From: Actinomyces faecalis
GTDB lineage: Bacteria > Actinomycetota > Actinomycetes > Actinomycetales > Actinomycetaceae
NCBI RefSeq assembly: GCF_013184985.2
Contig: NZ_CP063418.1
Location: 2,356,001 to 2,420,000 of the forward strand
DNA: 64,000 nt
Direction: 5' to 3'
The position numbers and the translations under genes are program-made. Position 1 is the stretch's first letter. Each line of letters opens with the position of its first letter. Shown piece after piece: positions 52,462-64,000 of the stretch. The notes under the pieces were generated by a model. It was not told the DNA's origin and made no database searches. It was given only the letters and a program-made list of their open reading frames with translations.

Positions 52462-53715
52462 TCAGCGGCCCAGGGCGATATCGGTGCGGTACTGGGCACC
52501 GTCGAGATGGATGTGGGACAGCGCCTCGTAGGCGCGAGCACGTGCGTGCTCCACCGTGTCCCCCAGGGCGACGACGGACAGAACGCGACCGCCGGTGGCC
52601 ACCAGCTCGCCGTCGTCGTCCAGGCCGGTACCGGCGTGCAGGACGTGCACGCCCTCAACAGCCTCGGCCTCCTCGATCCCGGTGATCCGCCCGCCGGTGG
52701 CGACGGTGCCGGGGTAGCCGGGGGCGGCCAGAACCACGTCGACGGCAGCCTGCTCGGACCAGATCGGCGCAGGGACCTCATGGAGAGCACCCGTGGCAGC
52801 TGCCAGCAAGAGCTGGGGCAGCGAGGAGGTCAGGCGCGCCAGCACCGCCTGGGTCTCGGGGTCGCCGAAGCGGACGTTGAACTCCACCACACGCAGGCCG
52901 CGGCTGGTCAGGGCGAGGCCGCAGTAGAGCAGGCCGGAGAAGGCGGTGCCCCGGCGAGCCATCTCGTCGACGACGGGCTGGGCGACCTCAGAGACGACCT
53001 GCTCCGTCAGACCTGCGGGGGCCCAGGTGAGGGGGGTGTAGGACCCCATGCCGCCGGTGTTGGGACCAGCGTCGCCGTCAGCCAGGCGCTTGAAGTCCTG
53101 GGCAGGGGCGAGGGGCCGGACGGTGGCACCGTCACAGACGCAGAAGAGGGAGACCTCTGGGCCGTCGAGGTAGTCCTCGACGACGACGCGGCCGCCGTCC
53201 TTGTCTAGGCAGGCCAGCCCGTGGGCGAGGGCTGCGGCGCGGTCCTTAGTGACGACGACGCCCTTGCCGGCCGCGAGCCCGTCGTCCTTGACGACGTAGG
53301 GGGCGCCGAAGCGGTCGAAGGCCGCCTCAAGCTCGGCCTGGGTGGTACATACAGCGGCTTCAGCGGTGGGGACGCCGGCGACCTCCATGACCTCCTTGGC
53401 AAAGGCCTTGGAGCCCTCGAGTCGGGCAGCCTCAGCACCGGGTCCGAAGACGGGGATTCCGGCCTCGCGCAGAGCGTCAGACACGCCTGCCACCAGTGGC
53501 GCCTCGGGTCCGACGACGACGAGGTCGGCCTGCATCTCAATGGCGAGCTGGGTGACCTCGGTGGGAGAGGTGGGGTCCGCCTTGATGTTGGTTGCGATGG
53601 CCGCTGTTCCCGGATTACCGGGGACGACGACGAGCTCGGTGGTCTGCGGGTCTGCGGCGAGGGCACGGGCAAGGGCGTGTTCGCGAGCGCCGGAGCCTAG
53701 AAGGAGGATCTTCAC
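52462..53715 (-). CDS. purD: Phosphoribosylamine-glycine ligase (GAR synthetase)
   Basis: A 417-residue ATP-grasp enzyme making [18 protein letters not shown] is the canonical start, beginning at the GTG at 53715; the in-frame extension to 53829 crosses a hairpin and is rejected. [62 protein letters not shown] and [15 protein letters not shown] are the family's ATP-grasp and substrate motifs. Leftward and probably monocistronic, bounded by hairpins at 53749-53786 and 52398-52438. Confidence 0.97.
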   Translation of the reverse strand: MKILLLGSGAREHALARALAADPQTTELVVVPGNPGTAAIATNIKADPTSPTEVTQLAIEMQADLVVVGPEAPLVAGVSDALREAGIPVFGPGAEAARLEGSKAFAKEVMEVAGVPTAEAAVCTTQAELEAAFDRFGAPYVVKDDGLAAGKGVVVTKDRAAALAHGLACLDKDGGRVVVEDYLDGPEVSLFCVCDGATVRPLAPAQDFKRLADGDAGPNTGGMGSYTPLTWAPAGLTEQVVSEVAQPVVDEMARRGTAFSGLLYCGLALTSRGLRVVEFNVRFGDPETQAVLARLTSSLPQLLLAAATGALHEVPAPIWSEQAAVDVVLAAPGYPGTVATGGRITGIEEAEAVEGVHVLHAGTGLDDDGELVATGGRVLSVVALGDTVEHARARAYEALSHIHLDGAQYRTDIALGR

Positions 53716-53748
53716 AGGGTCAGGGTAGCGGGAGGAACCCCACACACG

Positions 53749-53786
53749 CAGGTGGCGCCCCCAGCTCACGCTGGGGGCGCCACCTG
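53749..53786 (-). terminator. Terminator hairpin between pckG and purD
   Basis: Perfect 16-bp arms (53749-53764 and 53771-53786) with a six-base loop, 126 bases after the pckG stop. Confidence 0.8.
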
Positions 53787-53911
53787 TCTGTGAGACATGC
53801 GAGATGCACAGTGCGCTAGAAGCACGCACCGCGTTCTCGCGCTATGACCGCCTCGCCAGGCGCACGCTGGTGAGATCCAACGCACACCTCATGGGCGACC
53901 GAGGCCAGAAA

Positions 53912-55756
53912 TCAGGCCTTGGCCGCAGCGATCCGCTCGCGGAACTTCGCCAGCTGCTCGGTGATCTCGGCAGGAACCTTGTCGCCGAACTGCTTGAAGT
54001 ACTCCTCGGTGTCGTCCATCTCGGCAGCCCAGGCGTCGGGGTCGATGTCGTACATCTTGTCCCAGGCAGCCTTGTCCACGTCCACGCCCTCAAGGTTGAA
54101 GTCCTCGAACTTGGGGTAGACACCGGTGACGCCCTCGATGCCCTCGACCGCACCGGAGGCGCGGCGCACGATCCAGTCCAGGACGCGGGCGTTGTCGCCG
54201 TAGCCCGGCCACAGGAACTTGCCGTCCTCGTCCTTGCGGAACCAGTTGACCTGGTAGATCTTCGGGAACTTGTCGCCCAGCTTGGCCTGCATCTCCAGCC
54301 AGTGGCCCCAGTAGTCGGCCATGTTGTAGCCACAGAAGGGCAGCATGGCGAAGGGGTCGTGGCGCAGAGAGCCAGCCTTGACGTCGGTGGCGGCAGCGGT
54401 GACCTCAGAGGCCACGGAGGCGCCGATGAACACGCCGTGGGCGCCCTCGTACTGCTCGGCGACAAGCGGCACGTTGGTGGCGCGGCGACCACCGAAGAGG
54501 ATGGCGTCGATCGCGACGCCCTCGGGGGCCTCCCAGTCGGGGCAGATGATCGGGCACTGCGAGGCAGGCGTGGTGAAGCGCGAGTTCGGGTGCGCGGCCT
54601 TCTTGCCGGCCTCGGAGTCGGCCTTGGTGAAGTCGTTGCCCTGCCAGTCGATGAGGTGCTCGGGCTGCTCGCCGTCGATACCCTCCCACCACACGTCACC
54701 GTCGTCGGTCAGAGCGACGTTGGTGAAGATGGTGTTGGCCTTCATGGTGTCCATGGCCATCGGGTTGGTCTTGTAGGACGTACCCGGGGCGACGCCGAAG
54801 AAGCCGGCCTCGGGGTTGATGGCGCGCAGGCGGCCGTCCTCGCCGGGACGCATCCAGGCGATGTCGTCGCCGACGGTCTCGACCTTGTAGCCCTCGATGG
54901 TGGGCTGGAGCATGGCGAGGTTGGTCTTGCCGCAGGCGCTCGGGAAGGCCGCGGTGACGTGGTACTGCTTGCCGGACTTCTCGTCGGTCAGGCGCAGGAT
55001 GAGCATGTGCTCAGCCATCCAGCCGTCGCGGCGGGCCATGGTCGAGGCGATACGCAGGGCGTAGCACTTCTTGCCCAGCAGGGCGTTGCCGCCGTAGCCG
55101 GAGCCGTAGGACCAGATCTCGTTGGTCTCGGGGAAGTGCGTGATGTACTTCTCCTCGTTGCACGGCCAGGCGGTGTCCTCCTGGCCCGGAGCCAGCGGGG
55201 CGCCCACGGAGTGCGCGGCCGGGACCCAGGTGCGGCCCTCGTTGATGAGGTCCAAGGCCTTGGTGCCGATGCGGGCCATGATGCGCATGGAGACCACGAC
55301 GTAGGGGGAGTCGGTGATCTCGATACCCAGCTGGGAGATCGGACCGCCGAGGGGACCCATGGAGAAGGGGATGACGTACATCGTGCGGCCGGCGTAGGTG
55401 CCGTCGAACTTCTCGTTGAGGATCTTCTTCATCTCAGCCGGGTCGTACCAGTGGTTGGTCGGGCCGGCGTCCTCCTCCTTCTCGGAGCAGATGAAGGTGC
55501 GAGACTCCACGCGAGCGACGTCAGAGGGCAGCGAGCGAGCGAGGAAGGAGTTAGGGCGCTTGTCCGGGTTGAGGCGGGTGAACATACCCGACTCCACCAT
55601 CTCGGAGGTCAGGCGGTCCCACTCCTCCTGGGAGCCGTCGCAGAAGTAGACGTTCTCGGGCTTACCGAGCTCCGCCAGGCGGATGGCGAAGTCGATGACG
55701 TCCTCAGGGGCGTTTGCGGGGGCCGCGGCGCGGACATCCTGCGCAGACACAGTCAT
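53912..55756 (-). CDS. pckG: Phosphoenolpyruvate carboxykinase (GTP)
   Basis: A 614-residue GTP-dependent enzyme that interconverts oxaloacetate and [21 protein letters not shown] holds the P-loop and reactive Cys of GTP-PEPCKs, [29 protein letters not shown] the metal site and [12 protein letters not shown] the later conserved block. The start is the ATG at 55756: the ATG at 55771 overlaps the AAAGGGAC ribosome site used by the second. Alone on the leftward strand. Besides gluconeogenesis it may run anaplerotically in oral or host-associated actinomycetes. Confidence 0.96.
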   Translation of the reverse strand: MTVSAQDVRAAAPANAPEDVIDFAIRLAELGKPENVYFCDGSQEEWDRLTSEMVESGMFTRLNPDKRPNSFLARSLPSDVARVESRTFICSEKEEDAGPTNHWYDPAEMKKILNEKFDGTYAGRTMYVIPFSMGPLGGPISQLGIEITDSPYVVVSMRIMARIGTKALDLINEGRTWVPAAHSVGAPLAPGQEDTAWPCNEEKYITHFPETNEIWSYGSGYGGNALLGKKCYALRIASTMARRDGWMAEHMLILRLTDEKSGKQYHVTAAFPSACGKTNLAMLQPTIEGYKVETVGDDIAWMRPGEDGRLRAINPEAGFFGVAPGTSYKTNPMAMDTMKANTIFTNVALTDDGDVWWEGIDGEQPEHLIDWQGNDFTKADSEAGKKAAHPNSRFTTPASQCPIICPDWEAPEGVAIDAILFGGRRATNVPLVAEQYEGAHGVFIGASVASEVTAAATDVKAGSLRHDPFAMLPFCGYNMADYWGHWLEMQAKLGDKFPKIYQVNWFRKDEDGKFLWPGYGDNARVLDWIVRRASGAVEGIEGVTGVYPKFEDFNLEGVDVDKAAWDKMYDIDPDAWAAEMDDTEEYFKQFGDKVPAEITEQLAKFRERIAAAKA

Positions 55757-55967
55757 GTGAGTCCCTTTCATGGGTTCGTGTGACTTTGGTTGTCGGTCCT
55801 ATCCTCTCTCAACCCCGCGCTCTCGGCACGTCCCCTTAGGTCCCAAAGTCCCACCCCCATTCCCCCCTAACCGGTGCTTTCCGCCACATCGCGGGCATTC
55901 ACCGACCTCACAGGCCCGCTGTGCCGCATTCCGCCACGAGTGAAGCAGGCTGCGCTAGCGTCATGTC

Positions 55968-56837
55968 GTGCTGCACAGACCCCCTCTCGCTCCTGCCCGT
56001 CGTCGTCCGCAGGACACGCTCCACCGTCGGCGCCCCGCCTCCGCTGCGCCCATGGTCCTGACTGCGCTCGCCCTAGCCGGTTGCACGGCGCACATGGACA
56101 TGACGATCTCCCCCTCGGGCACCTACGACGTCACCCTGGAGATGCGGGACACCACCGGTACTGTGCTCACCACCGGTACCGACTGCTCAACCTTCGCCGA
56201 CCCCTCGCTCGTGGGCTCGTCCTCCTCAGGGACCGTCAGCGCCGAGAGCATCGGATCCGCCGACGACGACGCCGGGACCGGCTGCCGCGTCACCATCCGT
56301 GGGGTCGAGGTCAGCAGGTCATCCGGCGAGGACGGTAGCGGGGCCCTCGTCGTGCGCGACGGGGACCTCTACGTCGTCGACCTGACCGACCTGGCCACCT
56401 CCGTCACCGGTGGCGTCGACCCCACCGTCACCACCGAGGACGGCGACGACGGCGCCCCGGCTCCGTCCCCGAGCGCAGGCTCCGGCACGGGCTCAGCCGG
56501 GCAGGCCGAGCCACGGCCCGACGCCACCCTGACGGACTCACTGGCCGGCGTCGTCGACGTCCGCGTGTCCGTGACCTTCCCCGGCGCCGTCGTCGAGGCC
56601 GACGGTGGCACCGTCCACGGCTCAACCGTCACCTGGCAGGACGCCGGCGCGCTGTCTGCCGGGGTGCGCGCCACCGGCTACGCCACCGCCGACGAGGGAC
56701 TGAGCTGGTGGGACCGGCACGCTACGGCCGTCATCGCTAGTGTGTGCGCCGCCGGGGTGATGCTCGGCACGGCAGCCGTCCTCCGCTGGCGGCGGGGGTC
56801 TGGCGGGGCAGGCAGTCGTCGTACGCGCGGCGCTTGA
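55968..56837 (+). CDS. LppM-like lipoprotein with C-terminal membrane anchor
   Basis: About 289 residues from a GTG. The Arg-rich n-region and LALAGC lipobox (Cys about 39) indicate lipid attachment. The domain TAHMDMTISPSGTYDVTLEM resembles the LppM/DUF3153 family, whose mycobacterial member affects envelope and phagosome traffic. A Gly/Ser/Asp/Pro-rich low-complexity stretch (about 160-190) interrupts the β-domain. A second hydrophobic helix (about 255-275) followed by RWRRG anchors the C-terminus. It converges on efeB with a long hairpin in between. The role in this organism is unknown. The start is uncertain because ATG 55963 is out of frame. Confidence 0.7.
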   Translation: MLHRPPLAPARRRPQDTLHRRRPASAAPMVLTALALAGCTAHMDMTISPSGTYDVTLEMRDTTGTVLTTGTDCSTFADPSLVGSSSSGTVSAESIGSADDDAGTGCRVTIRGVEVSRSSGEDGSGALVVRDGDLYVVDLTDLATSVTGGVDPTVTTEDGDDGAPAPSPSAGSGTGSAGQAEPRPDATLTDSLAGVVDVRVSVTFPGAVVEADGGTVHGSTVTWQDAGALSAGVRATGYATADEGLSWWDRHATAVIASVCAAGVMLGTAAVLRWRRGSGGAGSRRTRGA

Positions 56838-56974
56838 GGACCACCTGGCTCCCTGCACTGGCTATGGCCGGACGCCCAGCGTACCGAGCTGGCTCCCCAC
56901 AGCCATCCACACCGGGGCCCCGGTCTGAGCCCGATCATCACAGGGCACGGCCGACCACCAACGCCTCCACCGAC

Positions 56975-57036
56975 CACGAAATCCTCGACCGCCCCCTGAA
57001 ATAACGTTATTCCGGGGGTCGGTCGAGGATTTCGTG
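56975..57036. terminator. Bidirectional terminator between lipoprotein gene and efeB
   Basis: About 31-bp arms with few mismatches: CACGAAATCCTCGACC at 56975-56990 pairs with 57021-57036, and the inner CCCCC and ATAAC parts also pair. It lies between the converging stops at 56837 and 57079. Confidence 0.9.
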
Positions 57037-57078
57037 ATCAGTCGGGGCACTAGTGGTCCGCCGGGGCAAACGTAGCCG

Positions 57079-58530
57079 TCAGGCAAAGAGCTCCTGCGCC
57101 CAGGCCGTGTCCGAGGCGGCCACACCTCGCGGCACCGCGAACAGCGCGGCGCTGCGGTGCTGGAGGTACTCCTGAAGGGCGTCGTTCCTCGTCATCTTGT
57201 CCAGGATCGGGTAGAAGTTCGTGCGCGGGTCACGCACGAAGGCGATGAAGAACAGGCCCGTCTGAAGCCGGCCCAACGAGTCGTTGCCCTCGGTGTAGTT
57301 GTAACCACGGCGCAGCATCCGCCGGCCTGAGTTGCGCTCAGGAGCGACGACGGCGATGTGCGAGTCCTCCGGCACCAGCGGCTGGCCCTCGCTGTCCGTG
57401 GCCCCATAGTCCACCGCCGTGAACTCGTCCTTGGACGAGGTCGGCTCCGCCACGCTCAGGGGCGCACCGTAGCGCTTGTCCCGACCAAAGACCTGCTCCT
57501 GCTCAATGAGCCGGATGCGGTCCCAAATCTCAGAGAACATGTGAATCTTGCGCGCCACGAAGTAGGTGCCGCCCTCCATCCACGAGGCGGCGTCGTCATC
57601 GCCCGGCTGGACCCACAGGTGCTCGGCAAGCTCGGCGGCAGAGTCCTGGGCCTTGACGTTGTTCGTCCCGTCCTTGAACCCAAAGAGGTTGCGCGGCGTC
57701 TCCTGCTCCGTGGAGGTGGAGGAGGTCCGCCCGTAGCCGATCTGGCTCCAACGCATGGTGGCCGTCCCGAAGGCGATACGCGTGAGGTTGCGGATCGCGT
57801 GGACCGAGACCTGGGCGTCGTCGGAGCAGACCTGGATGAGCAGGTCACCGTCCGAGTCCGCCTCACGCAGCTGGTCACCGCGGAAGCTCGGCATGCCCTC
57901 GTCCAGGACCGCCGGCATCTTGGCCTTGAGGCCGAAGCGGTCGTTGCCGTCAGCGTCCACGAACAGCGACCGGCCCACGCCGAAGGTGATCGTTAGTCCC
58001 GAGACCGGGTAGCCCCAGGCCTCGCCGGTGTCCCTGGGCGGGAGCTGGGCGTTGGCGTCCGGCTCCCCGCCCACGAGCTCTCCGGTACACATCTGCTCGG
58101 CAGCCACCGTCCAGGCAGCAATGAGCTCCTTGAGCTCCTCGACGTCGTTGGTGACCACGTCGAAGGCCGCCACGTACAGGTTGTCCTGGGCAGGGGTGAG
58201 GATGCCGGCCTGGTGCTCACCGCGGAAGTCGTAGGCCAGCGCGGTGTGCTCGGCAGGCGAGGGCGCGCTCGCCCGACCGGCACCAAAACCGGCCAGGCCG
58301 GCCATCGCCGCACCGATGCCGGCCGTGGTAAAGGCCGCACGCCGGCTCACCCGGGGACGCCGCGGCGCCGTACCGGCCGACGCCGCCGGCTCAGACCCGC
58401 TCGGTTCCTCCCCCACACTGGCAGCCTCCTGCGCGTTCGTGGCCGCAGGCGTCTGCACGACCTCGTGCTCCTCCGCGGGTCCCCTCCCTCTCATCGTCTC
58501 ACCGCGCTCGGGCGTACCGGGCTGAGTCAT
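57079..58530 (-). CDS. efeB: Deferrochelatase/peroxidase EfeB (Dyp-type)
   Basis: A 483-residue exported heme peroxidase. A twin-arginine signal, VSRRAAFTTAGIGAAMAGLAG (about 61-82), follows a polar N-terminus of about 55 residues. The GFKDGTNN block is the Dyp GxxDG motif with the catalytic Asp. HIAVVAPERNSGRRMLRRGYNY holds the proximal heme His and the distal Arg. The protein oxidises ferrous iron or extracts iron from heme in the EfeUOB importer. It is the third gene of efeU-efeO-efeB, 13 bases after efeO. It ends in a long bidirectional terminator. Confidence 0.95.
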   Translation of the reverse strand: MTQPGTPERGETMRGRGPAEEHEVVQTPAATNAQEAASVGEEPSGSEPAASAGTAPRRPRVSRRAAFTTAGIGAAMAGLAGFGAGRASAPSPAEHTALAYDFRGEHQAGILTPAQDNLYVAAFDVVTNDVEELKELIAAWTVAAEQMCTGELVGGEPDANAQLPPRDTGEAWGYPVSGLTITFGVGRSLFVDADGNDRFGLKAKMPAVLDEGMPSFRGDQLREADSDGDLLIQVCSDDAQVSVHAIRNLTRIAFGTATMRWSQIGYGRTSSTSTEQETPRNLFGFKDGTNNVKAQDSAAELAEHLWVQPGDDDAASWMEGGTYFVARKIHMFSEIWDRIRLIEQEQVFGRDKRYGAPLSVAEPTSSKDEFTAVDYGATDSEGQPLVPEDSHIAVVAPERNSGRRMLRRGYNYTEGNDSLGRLQTGLFFIAFVRDPRTNFYPILDKMTRNDALQEYLQHRSAALFAVPRGVAASDTAWAQELFA

Positions 58531-58543
58531 CGTCTCCCACCCC

Positions 58544-59887
58544 TCAGTGCAGGACGGTGCCGGCGACCTGGGAGAGCAACTCGCTCAGGGCGTTGACGGC
58601 GTCGGAGAACTCGCGCTGGACCTCGGTGTAGTCGGCGTCCGAGGGGGCCTCGCCCGCGTTGAGCTGAACGGCGGCGATGGTGGAGTAGTCCACGTACGTC
58701 GTAGCACCGTCAGCCGTGGTGCCGTCCTCCTGGGCGGCAATGAGGTCATTGACCACCGCGAAACGCTTGGTGATCTCAGCAGCGAGGTCAGCGTCGTTCT
58801 TCCTCACGATCTCCTCGACGTTGCCGTAGGCGACCTCGGCGCCCTCGACGTTGGCCTTGAAGTCGTAGAGGTCGGTGTGCGAGAAGGTCTCCTCCTCACC
58901 CACGATCTTGGACAGGGCCACCTCCTCCAGCAGCGCCGCGGCACCCGTCGCGACGTCCGTCAGGGTCAGCTCGAAGACGCCGCCAGGCCCCTCGACCTTG
59001 CCATAGACCAGGTCGTAGAGCTTCTGGGTGTCCTCGACGAGCTTGTCGGCCACTGCCTGGCGGGCGGCAGCATCAGCGAAGGCGAAGGGGGAACCCTCAC
59101 CGCCGTCCCACAGGTCCGCCTCGATGCGGTGCCAGCCGGTCCACTCGGCGATCACCGAGGGGTCGGTCGTCTCGACGCGGGCGTCAGCCGCCAGGTCCTG
59201 GATACGCAGGTCAAGAGCCTCGTCCAGGTCACCCGCGGTCTCGATGCCGAAGGACTCGGCCGTCGGCTCGATGCGCTCGTAGTGCTGGCGTGCCAATGGG
59301 AAGAGCTCCTTGGCCTTCTCCGTGTCCCCGCCGGTGTAGGCCTCAGTGAAGGTTGTGGTGGCCTCCAGCAGCTGGCCCACCTGGTCACGCACGTAGGCGG
59401 TGTAGTTGGTCACCGCTTGCTTCTCCAGCTCGGCGACGTCCTCAGAGACCTCGACGGCGACGCCCTTGGTGATCGTCAGCTCGGTGACTCCCTTGAGCTC
59501 TCCTACCATGTTCGGCTTGCAGGCGGCGTAGTACGTGCCCTCGGACAGGGCCGTGGTCAGCGAGGCCGTGGTGCCCGGGCCGATGTTCTCCTGCTCGGAG
59601 ACGATCTGCAGCTTGTTCTCCGTCAGGATCTCAAACTCGTTGGCCACCGTGCCGTTGTTGGTCATGGTGAAGGTGACCACGCCGGAGGGGAAGGAGGTGG
59701 TGGACAGCTCCAGGCCGTCGTCGGTGATGGTGACGGTGACCTCGGTGGCCCCCGCAGAGGGGCCGGAGGAGGCGGGCTTGTTGTCCACGCAGCCAGCCAG
59801 GCCAAAGCCGGCCAGGGCCAGCAGCGGCAGGGTGAGGGCGGTGCGGCGCGAGGTGCCACGCAGGGCGGGTCGGACGGGAGTGTTCAC
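58544..59887 (-). CDS. efeO: Iron-uptake lipoprotein EfeO (cupredoxin plus M75 domain)
   Basis: 447 residues. The signal peptide ends with a lipobox LAGFGLAGC (Cys about 33). The N-terminal cupredoxin-like domain (about 45-145) keeps TMTNNGTVANEFEIL and YYAACKPNMVGELKG, with Cys and Met that could bind copper. The M75 imelysin-like domain (about 155-447) has the TGWHRIEADLW HxxE motif for iron. It should pass ferric iron to EfeU. Middle gene of the efeUOB operon, 68 bases after efeU. Confidence 0.95.
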   Translation of the reverse strand: MNTPVRPALRGTSRRTALTLPLLALAGFGLAGCVDNKPASSGPSAGATEVTVTITDDGLELSTTSFPSGVVTFTMTNNGTVANEFEILTENKLQIVSEQENIGPGTTASLTTALSEGTYYAACKPNMVGELKGVTELTITKGVAVEVSEDVAELEKQAVTNYTAYVRDQVGQLLEATTTFTEAYTGGDTEKAKELFPLARQHYERIEPTAESFGIETAGDLDEALDLRIQDLAADARVETTDPSVIAEWTGWHRIEADLWDGGEGSPFAFADAAARQAVADKLVEDTQKLYDLVYGKVEGPGGVFELTLTDVATGAAALLEEVALSKIVGEEETFSHTDLYDFKANVEGAEVAYGNVEEIVRKNDADLAAEITKRFAVVNDLIAAQEDGTTADGATTYVDYSTIAAVQLNAGEAPSDADYTEVQREFSDAVNALSELLSQVAGTVLH

Positions 59888-59955
59888 GTCGTTCTCCTAT
59901 AGGTGTGGTTGTGGGACAGGTAGCAGTAGTCGATGGGGTGGGTGCCCAGCCGCGC

Positions 59956-60876
59956 TCAGACAGAGGCGACGACGGAGCGGGAGCCGGCTGCGTCGTCGGC
60001 CCCGGAAGCCGGCACGCTCGGGACCTGGGCTGAGGCCACGCGCCTGGCCGTGCCGCGAACCTGGCGGGTGAAGAGAAGGAGCGTGGGCACGATGTAGAGC
60101 CACCAGGCGACGACCTGGAGCACCGTGGGCTGGACCTCGACCTGGAACATCGCCTTGGCCACGATGTAGAGCCAGTGGACCGGCGAGCTCTGTCCCGGCA
60201 GGTAGTCGGAGACGTCCCAGGCGTGGTTCATGATGCCGGGCAGGAGGCCCGCCTCCTGGAAGTCGGCGACGGCGTAGGAGACCACACCCGCTGCCACGAG
60301 GATGAGGAAGTAGCCGGTCACGGCAAAGAAGAGCCGCATGTTGATGCGGGCAGCCCCCTTGTAGACGAGCCACCCCAGCACGACTGAGATGACGAGGCCC
60401 ACCACCACGCCGGCGCTGGTGGCCACCACGTGGTTCTCCACCGAGGACTTGACGGTGGCCCAGATGAACAGGGCGGTCTCCAGGCCCTCGCGACCCACCG
60501 AGATGATGGCGATCCACACCACGCCCCAGCCGGATGAGGACCCCGACAGCGCGTGCTCCAGGTTCCCCTCGATGCCCTTCCGGAGCATGCGGGCGTTGCG
60601 GCCCATCCAGAAGATCATCCAGGTCACCATGGCGACCGCGACGAGCGAGAGGCTGCCGCCGATGATCTCCTGGGCCCGGAAGGTCAGGGTCTTAGGCCCC
60701 CAGGTGAGGACCGCGCCCAGCGCCAGGGGCAGGCAGGCGGCGACGGCGACGCCGAGCCACATCTTGGGCAGGACGTCGCGCCGTCCGCTTCGAACCAGGT
60801 AGGCAGCGATGATGCCGACGATGAGCGCGGCCTCAAAGCCCTCGCGCAGCGCGATGAGCAGGTTGGCGATGAACAC
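59956..60876 (-). CDS. efeU: Iron permease EfeU (FTR1 family)
   Basis: 306 residues with seven membrane helices. The two REGxE iron-translocation motifs are ALREGFEAALIVG (about 9-21) and ISVGREGLETALFIW, both intact. The C-terminal tail is Arg/Ala/Ser-rich and cytoplasmic. It takes up iron oxidised by EfeB and EfeO. First gene of the operon, with an iron-box-like site 50-70 bases upstream (60929-60947). Confidence 0.95.
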   Translation of the reverse strand: MFIANLLIALREGFEAALIVGIIAAYLVRSGRRDVLPKMWLGVAVAACLPLALGAVLTWGPKTLTFRAQEIIGGSLSLVAVAMVTWMIFWMGRNARMLRKGIEGNLEHALSGSSSGWGVVWIAIISVGREGLETALFIWATVKSSVENHVVATSAGVVVGLVISVVLGWLVYKGAARINMRLFFAVTGYFLILVAAGVVSYAVADFQEAGLLPGIMNHAWDVSDYLPGQSSPVHWLYIVAKAMFQVEVQPTVLQVVAWWLYIVPTLLLFTRQVRGTARRVASAQVPSVPASGADDAAGSRSVVASV

Positions 60877-60928
60877 GACGAGTCCTCAGGAAGCGGCAGC
60901 GGGGCCTCCCGCCCCGCCAGAACTTTCC

Positions 60929-60947
60929 GAAGGCTAACCTTACTTAG
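60929..60947. promoter_or_regulatory. DtxR/IdeR-like iron box upstream of efeU
   Basis: On the reverse strand CTAAGTAAGGTTAGCCTTC matches 13 of 19 positions of the iron-box form TTAGGTAAGGCTAACCTAA, with the central AGTAAGGTTAGCC core. It lies 53 bases upstream of the efeU start, near the expected promoter, so iron-dependent repression is likely. Confidence 0.6.
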
Positions 60948-61020
60948 GCAATCCTGACAACCCTGATCGTTGGCGTCCTTCCGGTAGTCGGGCGACGCCG
61001 TCGTCACCCCTCACGACGCA

Positions 61021-61055
61021 ACGGCGGCCAGCCACCCGAGGTGACCGGCCGCCGT
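61021..61055 (-). terminator. Terminator hairpin after purA
   Basis: 9-bp perfect arms (61021-61029 and 61047-61055), about 55 bases after the purA stop. Confidence 0.6.
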
Positions 61056-61109
61056 CGTCATGGACCAGGCACTCAGGCTGGCAACCAGCCCTCGCACCCA
61101 GCCGTAGGC

Positions 61110-64000
<2,891 letters not shown>

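Noticed and set aside
53804..55783. 659-codon rightward ORF opposite pckG
   Set aside because: Exact antisense of PEP carboxykinase with no recognisable domain.
58547..59902. Rightward ORF opposite efeO
   Set aside because: Antisense shadow; Gly/Val/Leu/Gln-rich without motifs.

Overview
The window is high-GC DNA from a Gram-positive actinobacterium. Actinobacteria-specific small families (Holin-X/DUF1469, two DUF3618 proteins, DUF3073, the SCP_3 sterol-carrier-like protein), an LAXTG-type sorted 5'-nucleotidase, a GTP-type PEP carboxykinase, a Tat-exported EfeB and a DtxR/IdeR-like iron box all fit. I infer an Actinomyces-like member of the Actinomycetaceae; no rRNA or tRNA is present to confirm it.

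Layout. 1-3.9 kb: the end of an ABC exporter ATPase, a DUF559-type nuclease-like gene bracketed by two near-identical palindromes, and small actinobacterial genes. 4.2-10.2 kb: an acyltransferase, then purM-purF, a PfkB sugar kinase and an SCP_3 protein. 10.4-14.4 kb: a cell-wall 5'-nucleotidase and gdhA. 14.5-42.6 kb: a large surface-polysaccharide locus. It opens with an HPr-kinase-like/PqqD fusion, a small aromatic-rich ORF, LytR-CpsA-Psr, a Wzz/BY-kinase, a low-molecular-weight tyrosine phosphatase, a PqqD protein and a nucleotidyltransferase. It continues with glycosyltransferases, a PglK-like ABC flippase, a scar of pseudogenes (ISL3 transposase and sugar epimerase), a nonulosonate-type module (cytidylyltransferase plus a CBS-NeuB-SAF-TIM-barrel fusion), further glycosyltransferases, the initiating phosphoglycosyl transferase, a PAP2 phosphatase, a Wzy-like polymerase and an acyltransferase. 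43.2-53.7 kb: purL, a TM2 protein, a TreT-like glycosyltransferase, a second DUF559-type gene with palindromes, then purQ-purS, purC and purD. 53.9-64 kb: pckG, an LppM-like lipoprotein, the efeUOB iron-uptake operon, purA, and the start of a MacB-like ABC permease fusion running off the right edge.

Working together, purF, purM, purL, purQ, purS, purC, purD and purA supply most of de novo purine synthesis, but they lie in separate pieces around the polysaccharide locus. That locus has initiation (WbaP-like), assembly (about nine glycosyltransferases), flipping (ABC), polymerisation (Wzy), length control and phosphoregulation (BY-kinase/LMW-PTP), cell-wall attachment (LCP) and decoration (acyltransferase). 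Lower-GC genes at about 21-27 kb and 40.7-42.6 kb, together with the eroded genes, indicate repeated exchange.

The two parts that look least described are (i) the HprK-like/PqqD/nucleotidyltransferase set with its tiny neighbouring ORF, which resembles the tailoring genes of kinase-containing lasso-peptide clusters but lacks their cyclase and protease, and (ii) the two paralogous nuclease-like genes, each enclosed by its own pair of palindromes.
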